Assembly: GCA_003265685.1 (NCBI GenBank)
Contig: QJOU01000080.1
Span: forward strand, 1-45,389
Source of the DNA: Piscinibacter caeni
GTDB lineage: Bacteria; Pseudomonadota; Gammaproteobacteria; Burkholderiales; Burkholderiaceae_C
DNA length: 45,389 bases
Direction of reading: 5' to 3'
The position numbers and the translations under genes were made by a program. The notes beneath the pieces are model-generated. The model searched no databases, was not told the origin of the DNA, and saw only the letters and a program-made list of their open reading frames with translations. Positions 9,248-17,266 of the stretch are shown here, piece after piece; within the stretch, counting starts at the first letter, position 1, and the number at the start of each line of letters is the position of its first letter.

Positions 9248-9973
9248 TTATGCCACAGCCTCTGTCGGGCCCGGTACCGGGCGGGGCCAGAGCGTCTTGC
9301 CGCCGCTGGCCTTGTCGAGCTCGGCGAGCAGCGCCGCGTGTGCGGCCGATTCGGCCGCGTTGGCCTCGATCACCGGCAGCACCAGGCGCTCGAAGTCGAC
9401 CGTCGCGATCGTCACCTCGGCTGCCTCGGACTGCACCTCGTCGATGACCAGCGAGTCCTGCCCGCGCGTGAGGCGGATGTAGACCTCCGCCAGCAGCCCG
9501 GCGTCGAGCAGCGCGCCGTGCAGGGTGCGGCTGGAGTTGTCGACCTCGAGCCGCTTGCACAGCGCGTCCAGCGAGTTCGACTTGCCGGGGAACATCTCGC
9601 GCGCCATCAGCAGCGTGTCGGTCACCTCGGCCACATGCTCGGCCAGCGGCGGCTTGCCCAGGCGCGCCAGTTCGGCGTCGAGGAAGCCGACGTCGAAGGC
9701 CGCGTTGTGGATCACCAGCTCCGCCCCGGCGACGAACTCGAGGAACTCGTCGGCGATCGCGGCGAACAGCGGCTTGTCGGCCAGGAACTCGTCGGTCAGC
9801 CCGTGCACCTTGACCGCGTCCTCGTGGCTCTTGCGCTGCGGGTTGATGTAGTGGTGCAGCGTGCGGCCCGAGAGCCGCCGGTTCAGCATCTCGATGCAGC
9901 CGATCTCGATGATGCGGTCGCCCGCCTCGGCCGACAGGCCGGTGGTCTCGGTGTCGAGGAAGATCTGGCGCAT
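9248..9973 (-). CDS. dnaQ: DNA polymerase III subunit epsilon (3'-5' proofreading exonuclease)
   Basis: DnaQ is the proofreading exonuclease of the replicative polymerase core. The 241-residue protein starts [13 protein letters not shown], with the Exo I motif DTETTG carrying the metal-binding Asp/Glu pair. Exo II is [14 protein letters not shown] and Exo III is [18 protein letters not shown], giving a DEDDh-type active site. The C-terminal tail is where the alpha-subunit contact is expected. It is separated from lgt by 3 bases and probably forms the end of an lgt-dnaQ unit, followed closely by tRNA-Val. Confidence 0.95.
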   Translation of the reverse strand: MRQIFLDTETTGLSAEAGDRIIEIGCIEMLNRRLSGRTLHHYINPQRKSHEDAVKVHGLTDEFLADKPLFAAIADEFLEFVAGAELVIHNAAFDVGFLDAELARLGKPPLAEHVAEVTDTLLMAREMFPGKSNSLDALCKRLEVDNSSRTLHGALLDAGLLAEVYIRLTRGQDSLVIDEVQSEAAEVTIATVDFERLVLPVIEANAAESAAHAALLAELDKASGGKTLWPRPVPGPTEAVA

Positions 9974-9976
9974 CGC

Positions 9977-10786
9977 TCAGCCTTTCGCCGTCGGTGCGAG
10001 CCGTGCCCCGCGCACCCACAGCACGATGCCCAGCAGCACCATCGGCACGCACAGCCACTGGCCCATGCTCAGCCCGAGCGCAAGCAGGCCGAGGAAGGCG
10101 TCCGGCTCGCGGAAGAACTCGGCGATGAAGCGGAACGTGCCGTAGCCGATCAGGAACAGCCCAGAGACCTGGCCGAGGCCGCGTTCCTTGCGCGCGTACA
10201 GCCACAGGATGACGAACAGCGCCAGGCCCTCGAGCGCGAACTGGTACAGCGGCGAGGGATGGCGCGCAAAGCTCTGGCCCGACTGCGGGAACACCATCGC
10301 CCAGGGCAACGAGGCCGGCGCCTCGCGGCCCCACAGCTCGCCGTTGATGAAGTTGCCGATGCGCCCCGAGGCCAGGCCGGTGGGCACGCAGGGCGCGATC
10401 AGGTCCGTCACCTGCAGCCAGGACCGGACGCGCAGCTTCGCGAACAGCAGCATCGCCGCGATCACGCCGAGCAGGCCGCCGTGGAAGGCCATGCCGCCCT
10501 TCCACACCGCGAAGATCTCCAGCGGGTGCACGGCGTAGTAGCCCGGCTTGTAGAACAGCACGTAGCCCAGCCGCCCGCCGATCACCACGCCGAGCACGCC
10601 GAAGAAGAGCAGGTCTTCCACATCGCGACGCGTCCAGCCGGCGGCGCTGTACCAGGGCTGCTTCACGCGCAGGTTGGCCAGCCACAGGAACAGCCCGAAG
10701 GCCACGAGGTAGGTGATGCCGTACCAGTGCACGGCCACCGGGCCGAACTGGATCGCGATCGGGTCGAACTGGGGATGCACGAGCAT
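9977..10786 (-). CDS. lgt: Phosphatidylglycerol--prolipoprotein diacylglyceryl transferase
   Basis: Lgt is the inner-membrane enzyme that attaches diacylglycerol from phosphatidylglycerol to the lipobox Cys of prolipoproteins. The 269-residue protein has several hydrophobic membrane segments and the family signatures [24 protein letters not shown] and [15 protein letters not shown]. The start ATG 10786 gives [23 protein letters not shown], the usual betaproteobacterial N-terminus. It follows the LysR regulator by 18 bases on the same strand and precedes dnaQ by 3 bases. Confidence 0.95.
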   Translation of the reverse strand: MLVHPQFDPIAIQFGPVAVHWYGITYLVAFGLFLWLANLRVKQPWYSAAGWTRRDVEDLLFFGVLGVVIGGRLGYVLFYKPGYYAVHPLEIFAVWKGGMAFHGGLLGVIAAMLLFAKLRVRSWLQVTDLIAPCVPTGLASGRIGNFINGELWGREAPASLPWAMVFPQSGQSFARHPSPLYQFALEGLALFVILWLYARKERGLGQVSGLFLIGYGTFRFIAEFFREPDAFLGLLALGLSMGQWLCVPMVLLGIVLWVRGARLAPTAKG

Positions 10787-10804
10787 GGGCGCGAACGATA
10801 GCAG

Positions 10805-11695
10805 CTAGCGGTGGGCCTTCACGTGCGCGACGAAGCGCTCGACCGCCGGCGGCGCGTCGGCACGCCACACCAGGCTGGTCTCGCAGCTCGGCGCCGCCCC
10901 GGCCAGCGCCGCGGGCAGGCTGCGGTAGGCGATGCCGGGCCGTTGCAGCAAGGTCATCGAACGCGGCACCAGCGCGATGCCCAGCCCGGCCGACACCAGG
11001 TTGACGATGGTCTGCATCTGGATCGCCTCCTGCGCGATCGCCGGCGTCGCGCGGTGGTGGTGGTAGAAGGCCAGCACCGCGTCGTACAGCGAGGGTGCGA
11101 TGCCGCGCGGGAAGATCACCAGCGGCTGGCGCAGCAGCTCCTCGGGGCGCCAGCGGCGCGGGGCGGCATCGGGCAGCGCCAGCACCATCGGCTCGACGCC
11201 GAGCGACAGCCGCGGCAGCGCCGGCGCGTGCCCGGGGGCGTGCAGCACGAAGCCGGCGTCGAGCTCGGCGCGGGCGAAGGCCTCGAGCTGCACGTCGCCG
11301 GTGGCCTCGCGCAAGTCGACCGTCACGCCCGGCCAGGCTTCGCGGAAGCCGCGCAGCCAGCCCGGCAGCGGCCCGTAGCCCACGGTCGAGACGAAGCCCA
11401 GGCGCAAGCGCCCCTGCTCGCCACGCGCCGCGCCACGCGCCAGCGCCGGCAGCGCGGCGGCGCGCTCGAGCAGCGCGCGCGCCGGCTCGAGCAGCGCCTC
11501 CCCGGCGGGCGTCAGCGCCACGCTGCGGCGCGTGCGCGCGAACAAGGGCGTGCCGAGGCGGCGCTCGAGCTGCTGGATCGCCAGCGTGAGCGGCGGCTGC
11601 GTCATGTGCAGGCGCTCGGCGGCGCGGCCGAAGTGCAGCGTCTCGGCCAGCACCGCGAACTGCCGCCAGGCACGCAGCTCGATCTCGACATTCAT
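10805..11695 (-). CDS. LysR-family transcriptional regulator divergent from ilvD
   Basis: This 296-residue protein has an N-terminal winged HTH ([20 protein letters not shown], then [20 protein letters not shown]) and a C-terminal effector-binding domain from about residue 95. It is transcribed divergently from ilvD across a 91-base gap that contains a nested dyad. This is the classical arrangement for a LysR regulator acting on its neighbour, so control of dihydroxy-acid dehydratase, and hence branched-chain amino acid synthesis, is the natural inference. The effector cannot be read from the sequence. It resembles BenM/CatR-like members of the family, so an aromatic or branched acid is possible. 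Confidence 0.9.
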   Translation of the reverse strand: MNVEIELRAWRQFAVLAETLHFGRAAERLHMTQPPLTLAIQQLERRLGTPLFARTRRSVALTPAGEALLEPARALLERAAALPALARGAARGEQGRLRLGFVSTVGYGPLPGWLRGFREAWPGVTVDLREATGDVQLEAFARAELDAGFVLHAPGHAPALPRLSLGVEPMVLALPDAAPRRWRPEELLRQPLVIFPRGIAPSLYDAVLAFYHHHRATPAIAQEAIQMQTIVNLVSAGLGIALVPRSMTLLQRPGIAYRSLPAALAGAAPSCETSLVWRADAPPAVERFVAHVKAHR

Positions 11696-11697
11696 TT

Positions 11698-11735
11698 GTC
11701 CAGCATATCAAAAGGCGATCGGATATCTATTGGAC
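11698..11735. promoter_or_regulatory. Nested dyad in the lysR-ilvD intergenic region
   Basis: Outer arms GTCCA (11698-11702) and TGGAC (11731-11735) enclose inner arms ATATC (11705-11709) and GATAT (11722-11726). The element fills the shared promoter region and is AT-rich relative to its surroundings. It is a likely LysR recognition site or overlapping divergent promoter. Confidence 0.5.
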
Positions 11736-11786
11736 GAGCACCTGTCGCGCGGCGGATACTCGGGCCCCGCCGCGCAGGAGACCCGC

Positions 11787-13475
11787 ATGACCGACAAGAT
11801 CAACCGCCGTTCCGCCAACATCACCGAGGGCGTGGCCCGGGCGCCCAACCGCTCGATGTACTACGCGCTCGGCTACCAGGAAGGCGACTTCAAGAAGCCG
11901 ATGATCGGTGTGGCCAACGGCCACTCGACGATCACGCCGTGCAACTCCGGCCTGCAGCGCCTGGCCGACGCGGCCGTGATCGGCCTGAAGGAGGCCGGCG
12001 CGAACCCGCAGATCTTCGGCACGCCGACCATCAGCGACGGCATGGCGATGGGCACCGAGGGCATGAAGTACTCGCTCGTCTCGCGCGAGGTGATCGCCGA
12101 CTGCGTCGAAACCTGCGTCGGCGGCCAGTGGATGGATGGCGTGATGGTGATCGGCGGCTGCGACAAGAACATGCCCGGCGGCATGATGGGCATGCTGCGC
12201 GCCAACGTGCCCTCGATCTACATCTACGGCGGCACCATCCTGCCGGGCCGCTACAAGGGCCAGGACCTGAACATCGTCAGCGTGTTCGAGGCGGTCGGCC
12301 AGTACTCGGCCGGCAGGATGAGCGAGGAGGACTTCTGCGCCATCGAGCGCCACGCCATCCCCGGCAGCGGCTCGTGCGGCGGCATGTACACCGCCAACAC
12401 CATGAGTTCGGCCTTCGAGGCGCTCGGGCTGTCGCTGCCCTATGCGTCGACGATGGCCAACGTCGAGGGCGAGATCGTCTCGATGGTCGAGCGCGCCGCG
12501 ACGGTGCTGGTCGAGGCGGTCAAGGCGGACCTGAAGCCGCGCGACATCGTCACGAAGAAGGCGATCGAGAACGCCGTGGCCGTGATCATGGCCACCGGCG
12601 GCTCCACCAACGCGGTGCTGCACTTCCTGGCCATCGCGCATGCCGCGGGTGTCGAGTGGAGCATCGACGACTTCGAGCGCGTGCGCCAGCGCACGCCGGT
12701 GCTGTGCGACCTCAAGCCCAGCGGCCAGTACCTCGCGGTGGACCTGCACCGCGCGGGCGGCATCCCGGCCGTGATGAAGGAACTGCTCGCGGCCGGGCTG
12801 CTGCACGGCGACTGCGTCACGATCACCGGCAAGACCGTGGCCGAGAACCTGGCCGAGGTGCCGCCGCTCTCGCCCGAGCAGAAGGTGATCCGCCCGGTCG
12901 GCAACCCGATCTACGCACACGGCCACCTGGCGATCCTGAAGGGCAACCTGTCGCCCGAAGGCTGCGTGGCCAAGATCACCGGCCTGAAGAACCCGGTCAT
13001 CACCGGCCCGGCGCGTGTGTTCGACGACGAGCAGTCGGCGCTGGCGGCGATCATGGCCAACCGGATCAAGCCCGGCGACGTGATGGTGCTGCGCTACCTC
13101 GGCCCGAAGGGCGGCCCGGGCATGCCGGAGATGCTGGCGCCCACCGGTGCGCTGATCGGCCAGGGCCTGGGCGAGTCGGTCGGGCTGATCACCGACGGCC
13201 GCTTCTCCGGCGGCACCTGGGGCATGGTGGTCGGCCACGTCGCGCCGGAGGCCTACGAGGGCGGGCTGATCGCGCTGGTGCACGAAGGCGACCCGATCAC
13301 GATCGACGCCCACCGGCTGCTGCTGCAGCTCGAGGTGGACGAGGCCGAGATCGCACGCCGCCGCGCGCAATGGAAGCGCCCGGCGCCGCGCTACACCCGC
13401 GGCGTGCTGGCCAAGTTCGCGAAGAACGCCTCGAGCGCCAGTTCCGGCGCGGTGCTGGACAAGTTCGAGGACTAG
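11787..13475 (+). CDS. ilvD: Dihydroxy-acid dehydratase
   Basis: IlvD converts 2,3-dihydroxy-isovalerate and 2,3-dihydroxy-3-methylvalerate to the 2-oxo acids in valine, leucine, isoleucine and pantothenate synthesis. The 562-residue protein has the Fe-S and substrate-site Cys motifs [18 protein letters not shown] and [15 protein letters not shown], plus [11 protein letters not shown] and [11 protein letters not shown] near the C-terminus. Its length fits the shorter IlvD subclass found in many proteobacteria rather than the about 616-residue E. coli form. ATG 11787 is preceded by GGAG at a good distance; the open frame continues upstream, but family similarity begins here. Its stop shares the palindromic CTAG at 13472-13475 with the convergent small-protein gene. 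Confidence 0.96.
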   Translation: MTDKINRRSANITEGVARAPNRSMYYALGYQEGDFKKPMIGVANGHSTITPCNSGLQRLADAAVIGLKEAGANPQIFGTPTISDGMAMGTEGMKYSLVSREVIADCVETCVGGQWMDGVMVIGGCDKNMPGGMMGMLRANVPSIYIYGGTILPGRYKGQDLNIVSVFEAVGQYSAGRMSEEDFCAIERHAIPGSGSCGGMYTANTMSSAFEALGLSLPYASTMANVEGEIVSMVERAATVLVEAVKADLKPRDIVTKKAIENAVAVIMATGGSTNAVLHFLAIAHAAGVEWSIDDFERVRQRTPVLCDLKPSGQYLAVDLHRAGGIPAVMKELLAAGLLHGDCVTITGKTVAENLAEVPPLSPEQKVIRPVGNPIYAHGHLAILKGNLSPEGCVAKITGLKNPVITGPARVFDDEQSALAAIMANRIKPGDVMVLRYLGPKGGPGMPEMLAPTGALIGQGLGESVGLITDGRFSGGTWGMVVGHVAPEAYEGGLIALVHEGDPITIDAHRLLLQLEVDEAEIARRRAQWKRPAPRYTRGVLAKFAKNASSASSGAVLDKFED

Positions 13476-13756
13476 CGCCCCGCGGCCTTGTTCTTCTTGT
13501 GGCGGGAGCGCGCGTCCATGCCCAGCGCCTCGAGGTTGCGCTCGCGGCGGGCCTGGCGCTTGGCGTCCATCTTCTCCATCTCGCGGCGCTTGTTGTAGCC
13601 GGTGCTGTCCGCCCAGGCCCACCAGACGGCGGCCAGGCCGAAGGGCACGCAGAACTTCCACAGGTCGCCGGTCAGCGTCCAGGTCCAGTTGGCCATCGGG
13701 CCGATGCCGGCGAAATGCAGCAGGATGATGAAGACACCAAGCAGGACGAGGTACAC
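13472..13756 (-). CDS. Small Trp-rich membrane protein (TIGR04438-like)
   Basis: This short protein of unknown function is widespread in Burkholderiales. Its start is set at GTG 13756, which follows GGGAG by eight bases and gives [19 protein letters not shown] after the initiator, the usual family N-terminus; an ATG seven codons earlier lacks that spacing. It has one membrane helix, then a Trp-rich stretch ([22 protein letters not shown]) and a very basic tail ([19 protein letters not shown]). The 94-residue length matches the family. Its TAG is shared with the convergent ilvD stop through a CTAG palindrome. No function can be assigned beyond inner-membrane localisation. Confidence 0.8.
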   Translation of the reverse strand: MYLVLLGVFIILLHFAGIGPMANWTWTLTGDLWKFCVPFGLAAVWWAWADSTGYNKRREMEKMDAKRQARRERNLEALGMDARSRHKKNKAAGR

Positions 13757-13817
13757 GGCCAGAACTCCCGGGGGCATGCGGGAAAACCGGCACCTGCCGG
13801 CCGTCAACCGCCACCCC

Positions 13818-13823
13818 TACAAT
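13818..13823 (+). promoter_or_regulatory. Possible -10 element for the cytochrome c gene
   Basis: TACAAT lies about 87 bases upstream of the cytochrome start, inside a small dyad (CTACA at 13817-13821 and TGTAG at 13837-13841). No convincing -35 is present, which is common in GC-rich betaproteobacteria. This is a weak call. Confidence 0.3.
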
Positions 13824-13909
13824 CCGTTGATGGCACTGTAGCCGACCCCTCGGCTGGGCGGGTGGTCAAACATCCGCAGTATTTCCCGCTGGTCCCTGAA
13901 AGGAAAACG

Positions 13910-14221
13910 ATGAAGTTGCTTCCCGCCCTGATCGTCACGCTCGGCGCCGCCGCCGCCACCGCCCCGGCGCTTGCCAACGAGGCGCTGGCCAAGGCCAAGA
14001 ACTGCCTGGCCTGCCACGCCGTCGACAAGAAGGTCGTCGGCCCGGCCTACAAGGAGGTCGCCGCCAAGTACGCCGGCCAGAAGGATGCCGTCGACAAGCT
14101 GTCCGACAAGGTCATGAAGGGCGGGGTCGGCGCCTGGGGCCAGGTGCCGATGCCGGCCAACCCGCAAGTCAACGCCGCCGAGGCGAAGCAGTTGGTGCAG
14201 TGGATCCTGTCCATCAAGTGA
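13910..14221 (+). CDS. Periplasmic monohaem cytochrome c, c551/c8 type
   Basis: This small class I cytochrome c has a Sec signal peptide (MKLLPALIVTLGAAAATAPA, cut after ALA at about residue 22) and a mature part of about 81 residues. The haem site is CLACH (C32, C35, H36) and the sixth ligand is M81 in WGQVPMPAN. Related c551/c8 cytochromes shuttle electrons from the bc1 complex to cytochrome oxidases, denitrification enzymes or, in purple betaproteobacteria, the photosynthetic reaction centre. Given the bch genes nearby, reaction-centre donation is a reasonable inference but not shown. An AAAGGAAAACG ribosome-binding site precedes the start, and a strong terminator follows, so the gene is monocistronic. 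Confidence 0.93.
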   Translation: MKLLPALIVTLGAAAATAPALANEALAKAKNCLACHAVDKKVVGPAYKEVAAKYAGQKDAVDKLSDKVMKGGVGAWGQVPMPANPQVNAAEAKQLVQWILSIK

Positions 14222-14241
14222 GCCGTCCGGCGCTCGCGACG

Positions 14242-14266
14242 AAGGCCCCGCACGCGGGGCCTTTTT
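14242..14266 (+). terminator. Rho-independent terminator after the cytochrome c gene
   Basis: A 9-bp stem (AAGGCCCCG paired with CGGGGCCTT) with a CACG loop runs into TTTTT. It lies about 20 bases after the stop codon of the cytochrome gene. Confidence 0.92.
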
Positions 14267-14356
14267 CGTTCCCGCCGGCGCTGGAGCGACGAGCATGAGC
14301 GCGCCGGGCCGCTCCCAAGCGCGAATCCCGGAGTGCGCAGCACGGAGGGTCGTCCA

Positions 14357-14821
14357 GTGAGCGTGGCCTTCGAACCGGAGTTCGTCGCCGGGCTGACGGC
14401 GATCTTCGAGGAGCGCATCGTCTTCAACCGCGTGCTGGGCCTGCGCATCGACGCCGTCGCGGCCGAGGCCGTGCGCGGCCACCTGCTGATGCGGCCGGAC
14501 CTGATCGGCCACTTCGCGCACCACCGTCTGCACGGCGGCGTAATCAGCGCCGCCCTCGACGCGCTCGGCGGGCTGGCGGTGATGGCCGCGATCGGGGCCC
14601 GGCACCTCGACGAGACACCCGCCCAGCGCCTGCAGCGCTTCGGCAAGCTCGGCACGATCGACCTGCGCATCGACTACCTGCGCCCGGCCGTCGGTGAACG
14701 GTTCGTGCTGCACGCCGAGGTGCTGCGCCTGGGCTCGCGGGTCGCCTCCACGCGCATGAGCTTCGAGAACGCCGACGGGCGCCTGCTCGCCAGCGGCGCT
14801 GCCGCCTACATCGTGTCCTGA
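14357..14821 (+). CDS. Hotdog-fold thioesterase, PaaI/YigI-like
   Basis: This 154-residue hotdog-domain protein probably hydrolyses acyl-CoA thioesters. The core reads HRLHGGVISAALDALGG, where HGG and the downstream Asp are the typical PaaI-type catalytic region, followed by GTIDLRIDYLRPA and a final AAAYIVS strand. The length and the insertion before the LRIDYLRPA strand fit the YigI-like subgroup. GTG 14357 is chosen because GGAGGG lies 8 bases upstream and homology begins just after it; an earlier in-frame GTG at 14333 has no such site. It sits alone between the cytochrome terminator and the ada-alkA gene. Substrate unknown. Confidence 0.82.
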   Translation: MSVAFEPEFVAGLTAIFEERIVFNRVLGLRIDAVAAEAVRGHLLMRPDLIGHFAHHRLHGGVISAALDALGGLAVMAAIGARHLDETPAQRLQRFGKLGTIDLRIDYLRPAVGERFVLHAEVLRLGSRVASTRMSFENADGRLLASGAAAYIVS

Positions 14822-14894
14822 GCGTCTTCCGGGCGGCCGGGCAGCATGTCCGGAAACGGCGAGCCGGTGCGCAGGCGCGGGCTACCATCGTTGC

Positions 14895-16376
14895 ATGGAC
14901 CTGGACCCCGATGCCGCCTACCGCGCCCTCGCCGCACGCGACGCGCGCTTCGACGGCCAGCTCTACGTCGGTGTCACCTCCACGGGCATCTACTGCCGGC
15001 CCGTGTGCCGCGTGCGCACGCCGCAGCGGCGCCACTGCCGCTTCTTCGGCAGTGCGGCGCAGGCTGAGGCCGCCGCGTTCCGGCCCTGCCTGAAGTGCCG
15101 TCCGGAGATCGCCCCGGGCGCGGGGCTGCCGTGGAGCGTGATGGATGCCTCGCGCACGCTCGCACGGCAGGCGGCGCAGGCGCTCGACGCGCAGGCCGGC
15201 AGCGGGGAGGCGCCCGCGCTGACCGCGCTGGCCGCGCGCCTGGGCGTCAGCGACCGCCACCTGCGCCGCATCTTTGTCACGGAACATGGCGTGACGCCGC
15301 TGCAGTACCTGCAGACGCGCCGGCTGCTGCTGGCCAAGCAACTGCTGACCGACAGTGCGCTGCCGGTTGCGCAGGTCGCGCTGGCCAGCGGCTTCCGCAG
15401 CCTGCGCCGCTTCAATGCCTGCTTCGTTCAGCGCTACCGCATGAGCCCGAGCCGGCTGCGCAGCGCGGCGGCCGGGCCAAGCCGGGCGGCCGCGGCGGCG
15501 CCGGAGGCGGTCGTGCTGACGCTGTCGTACCGCGCGCCGTACGACCATGCGGCGCTGCTGCGCTTCGTCGCGCAGCGCGCGATCCCCGGCATCGAGCAGG
15601 TCGACGGCACGACGATCCGCCGCAGCCTGCGCGCCGGCAGCGTGGCCGAACCGGCCGGCTGGATCGAGGCGGGTTTCCTGCCCGCGCAGCAGCGCGTGCA
15701 GCTGCGCTTCGCCGCCGCGCTGGCACCGGCCAGCGCGCGGCTGGTGCTGCTGGCGCGGCGCTGGCTGGACCTCGACGCCGCGCCGCAGACCATCGACGCT
15801 GCGCTCGCGGCGCTGCCGGGTCCGCCCGGCATCCGCCTACCCGGCAGCCTGGATGCCTTCGAGCTCGCCGTGCGTGCTGTGCTCGGCCAGCAGGTGACGG
15901 TGGCCGCGGCACGCACGCTCGCCTGCCGCCTGGTGGCGCGCTTCGGCATGCCGCTGGCCACGCCCTGGCACGACATCACTCGCGCCTTCCCGGCCCCCGA
16001 CATGCTGGCGGCCGCGGCGCCCGCGGACATCGCCGCGCTCGGCATCGTGCGCACGCGCGCGCAGGCGCTGGTGGCGCTGGCGCAGGCCTGGCCCGGGCTT
16101 GCCGCACTGCTCGAGCGCCCGGGCGAGCCGCAAGCGCTGGTGGACGCGCTGACCGCGCTGCCGGGCATCGGCGCGTGGACCGCGCACTACATCGCGATGC
16201 GCGCCGCCGGCTGGCCCGATGCCTTCCCGCCCGGCGACGTCGCGGTGCTCAAGGCCCTGCGCCGGCACGATGCCGCGCTCACCCCGCGCGCCGCGCTGGC
16301 GCAGGCCGAGGCCTGGCGGCCCTGGCGTGCCTACGCGGTGCTGCGCCTCTGGAACTCGCTGAGCCCGACCCCATGA
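14895..16376 (+). CDS. Ada-AlkA fusion: methyl-responsive regulator with 3-methyladenine DNA glycosylase
   Basis: This 493-residue protein joins adaptive-response regulation and base excision repair. Residues 1-75 are the Ada zinc domain with four Cys (C34, C38, C65, C68) in GIYCRPVC and FRPCLKC; C34 corresponds to the methylphosphotriester acceptor of Ada. Residues about 85-190 hold an AraC-type double HTH (LAARLGVSDRHLRRIFVTEH, QVALASGFRSLRRFN). The rest is an AlkA N-terminal domain plus a helix-hairpin-helix glycosylase (LPGIGAWTAHYIAMRA) with the catalytic-type Asp in PPGDVAVLKAL. The O6-methylguanine transferase domain of classical Ada is absent. The architecture is known in other bacteria. 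Its TGA overlaps the next gene's ATG, coupling it to an EamA transporter. Confidence 0.93.
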   Translation: MDLDPDAAYRALAARDARFDGQLYVGVTSTGIYCRPVCRVRTPQRRHCRFFGSAAQAEAAAFRPCLKCRPEIAPGAGLPWSVMDASRTLARQAAQALDAQAGSGEAPALTALAARLGVSDRHLRRIFVTEHGVTPLQYLQTRRLLLAKQLLTDSALPVAQVALASGFRSLRRFNACFVQRYRMSPSRLRSAAAGPSRAAAAAPEAVVLTLSYRAPYDHAALLRFVAQRAIPGIEQVDGTTIRRSLRAGSVAEPAGWIEAGFLPAQQRVQLRFAAALAPASARLVLLARRWLDLDAAPQTIDAALAALPGPPGIRLPGSLDAFELAVRAVLGQQVTVAAARTLACRLVARFGMPLATPWHDITRAFPAPDMLAAAAPADIAALGIVRTRAQALVALAQAWPGLAALLERPGEPQALVDALTALPGIGAWTAHYIAMRAAGWPDAFPPGDVAVLKALRRHDAALTPRAALAQAEAWRPWRAYAVLRLWNSLSPTP

Positions 16377-17266
16377 AGAATTCCGACGCCGGCGAGCTGG
16401 CGCTGCTGGCCGCCCTGTGGGGCGCCTCGTTCCTGTTCATGCGCCTGGGCGCGGCCGAGTTCGGCCCGGTTGCGCTGGCCGCGGTGCGTGTGGCCGGCGC
16501 CACGCTGTGCCTGCTGCCGCTGCTCGCGCTGCGCGGCCAGCTCGGCGAACTGCGCCGGCACTGGAGGCCGATCGTCACGGTCGGGCTGATCAACTCGGCC
16601 CTGCCCTTCCTGCTCTACAGCTACGCCGCGCTGTCGATCAGCGCCGGGCTGTCGTCGATCTTCAACGCCGCCACGCCGCTGTTCGGCGCGCTGATCGCCT
16701 GGCTCTGGCTGCGCGACCGGCTCACGCCGCCGCGCATCGCCGGCCTGGCGATCGGCTTCGCGGGCGTGCTGTGGCTGGCCTGGGACAAGGCCTCGTTCAA
16801 GCCCGGCGGCTCGGGCTGGGCGGTGCTGGCCTGCCTGGGCGCGACGCTGTGCTATGGCCTCGCGGCCAGCTTCACGAAGAAGCACCTCGCGGGCGTGGCA
16901 CCGCTCGCGGTGGCCACTGGCAGCCAGCTCGGCGCGACGCTGGCCCTCGCGCTGCCGGCGCTGTGGTGGTGGCCGGCGGCGGCGCCCTCGGCCACTGCCT
17001 GGGGCGCGGCCACGCTGCTGGCCCTGCTGTGCACCGGCGTGGCCTACGTGCTGTACTTCCGGCTCATCGCCCACATCGGTGCGGCCAACGCGATCACGGT
17101 CACCTTCCTGATCCCGGTGTTCGCGGTCGCCTGGGGCTGGCTGTTCCTGGCCGAGCGGCCGACCGGCGCGATGGCGCTGGGCTGCGTGGTGATCCTGCTC
17201 GGCACCGGCCTGGCCACCGGCGTGCTGGGGCCCGCCTGGCGCGCGCGGGTCAGACCGGCAGGCTGA
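16373..17266 (+). CDS. EamA-family (DMT superfamily) permease
   Basis: This 297-residue inner-membrane protein has about ten hydrophobic segments in two EamA repeats, each with the usual pattern (LLAALWGASFLFMRLG at the start; ISAGLSSIFNAATPLFGALI; ITVTFLIPVFAVAWGWLFLA with ERP near the C-terminal end). Family members export amino acids, nucleosides or other small metabolites, and the substrate cannot be read here. Its ATG overlaps the ada-alkA stop in an ATGA, so it is translationally coupled to the repair gene. The C-terminus converges with the next minus-strand gene, overlapping it by 17 bases. Confidence 0.9.
   Translation: MKNSDAGELALLAALWGASFLFMRLGAAEFGPVALAAVRVAGATLCLLPLLALRGQLGELRRHWRPIVTVGLINSALPFLLYSYAALSISAGLSSIFNAATPLFGALIAWLWLRDRLTPPRIAGLAIGFAGVLWLAWDKASFKPGGSGWAVLACLGATLCYGLAASFTKKHLAGVAPLAVATGSQLGATLALALPALWWWPAAAPSATAWGAATLLALLCTGVAYVLYFRLIAHIGAANAITVTFLIPVFAVAWGWLFLAERPTGAMALGCVVILLGTGLATGVLGPAWRARVRPAG

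Noticed and set aside
11727..13814. A minus-strand open frame of about 700 codons antisense to ilvD
   Set aside because: This is a typical GC-skew shadow of ilvD; composition is His/Val/Asp/Arg-rich with no family motif.
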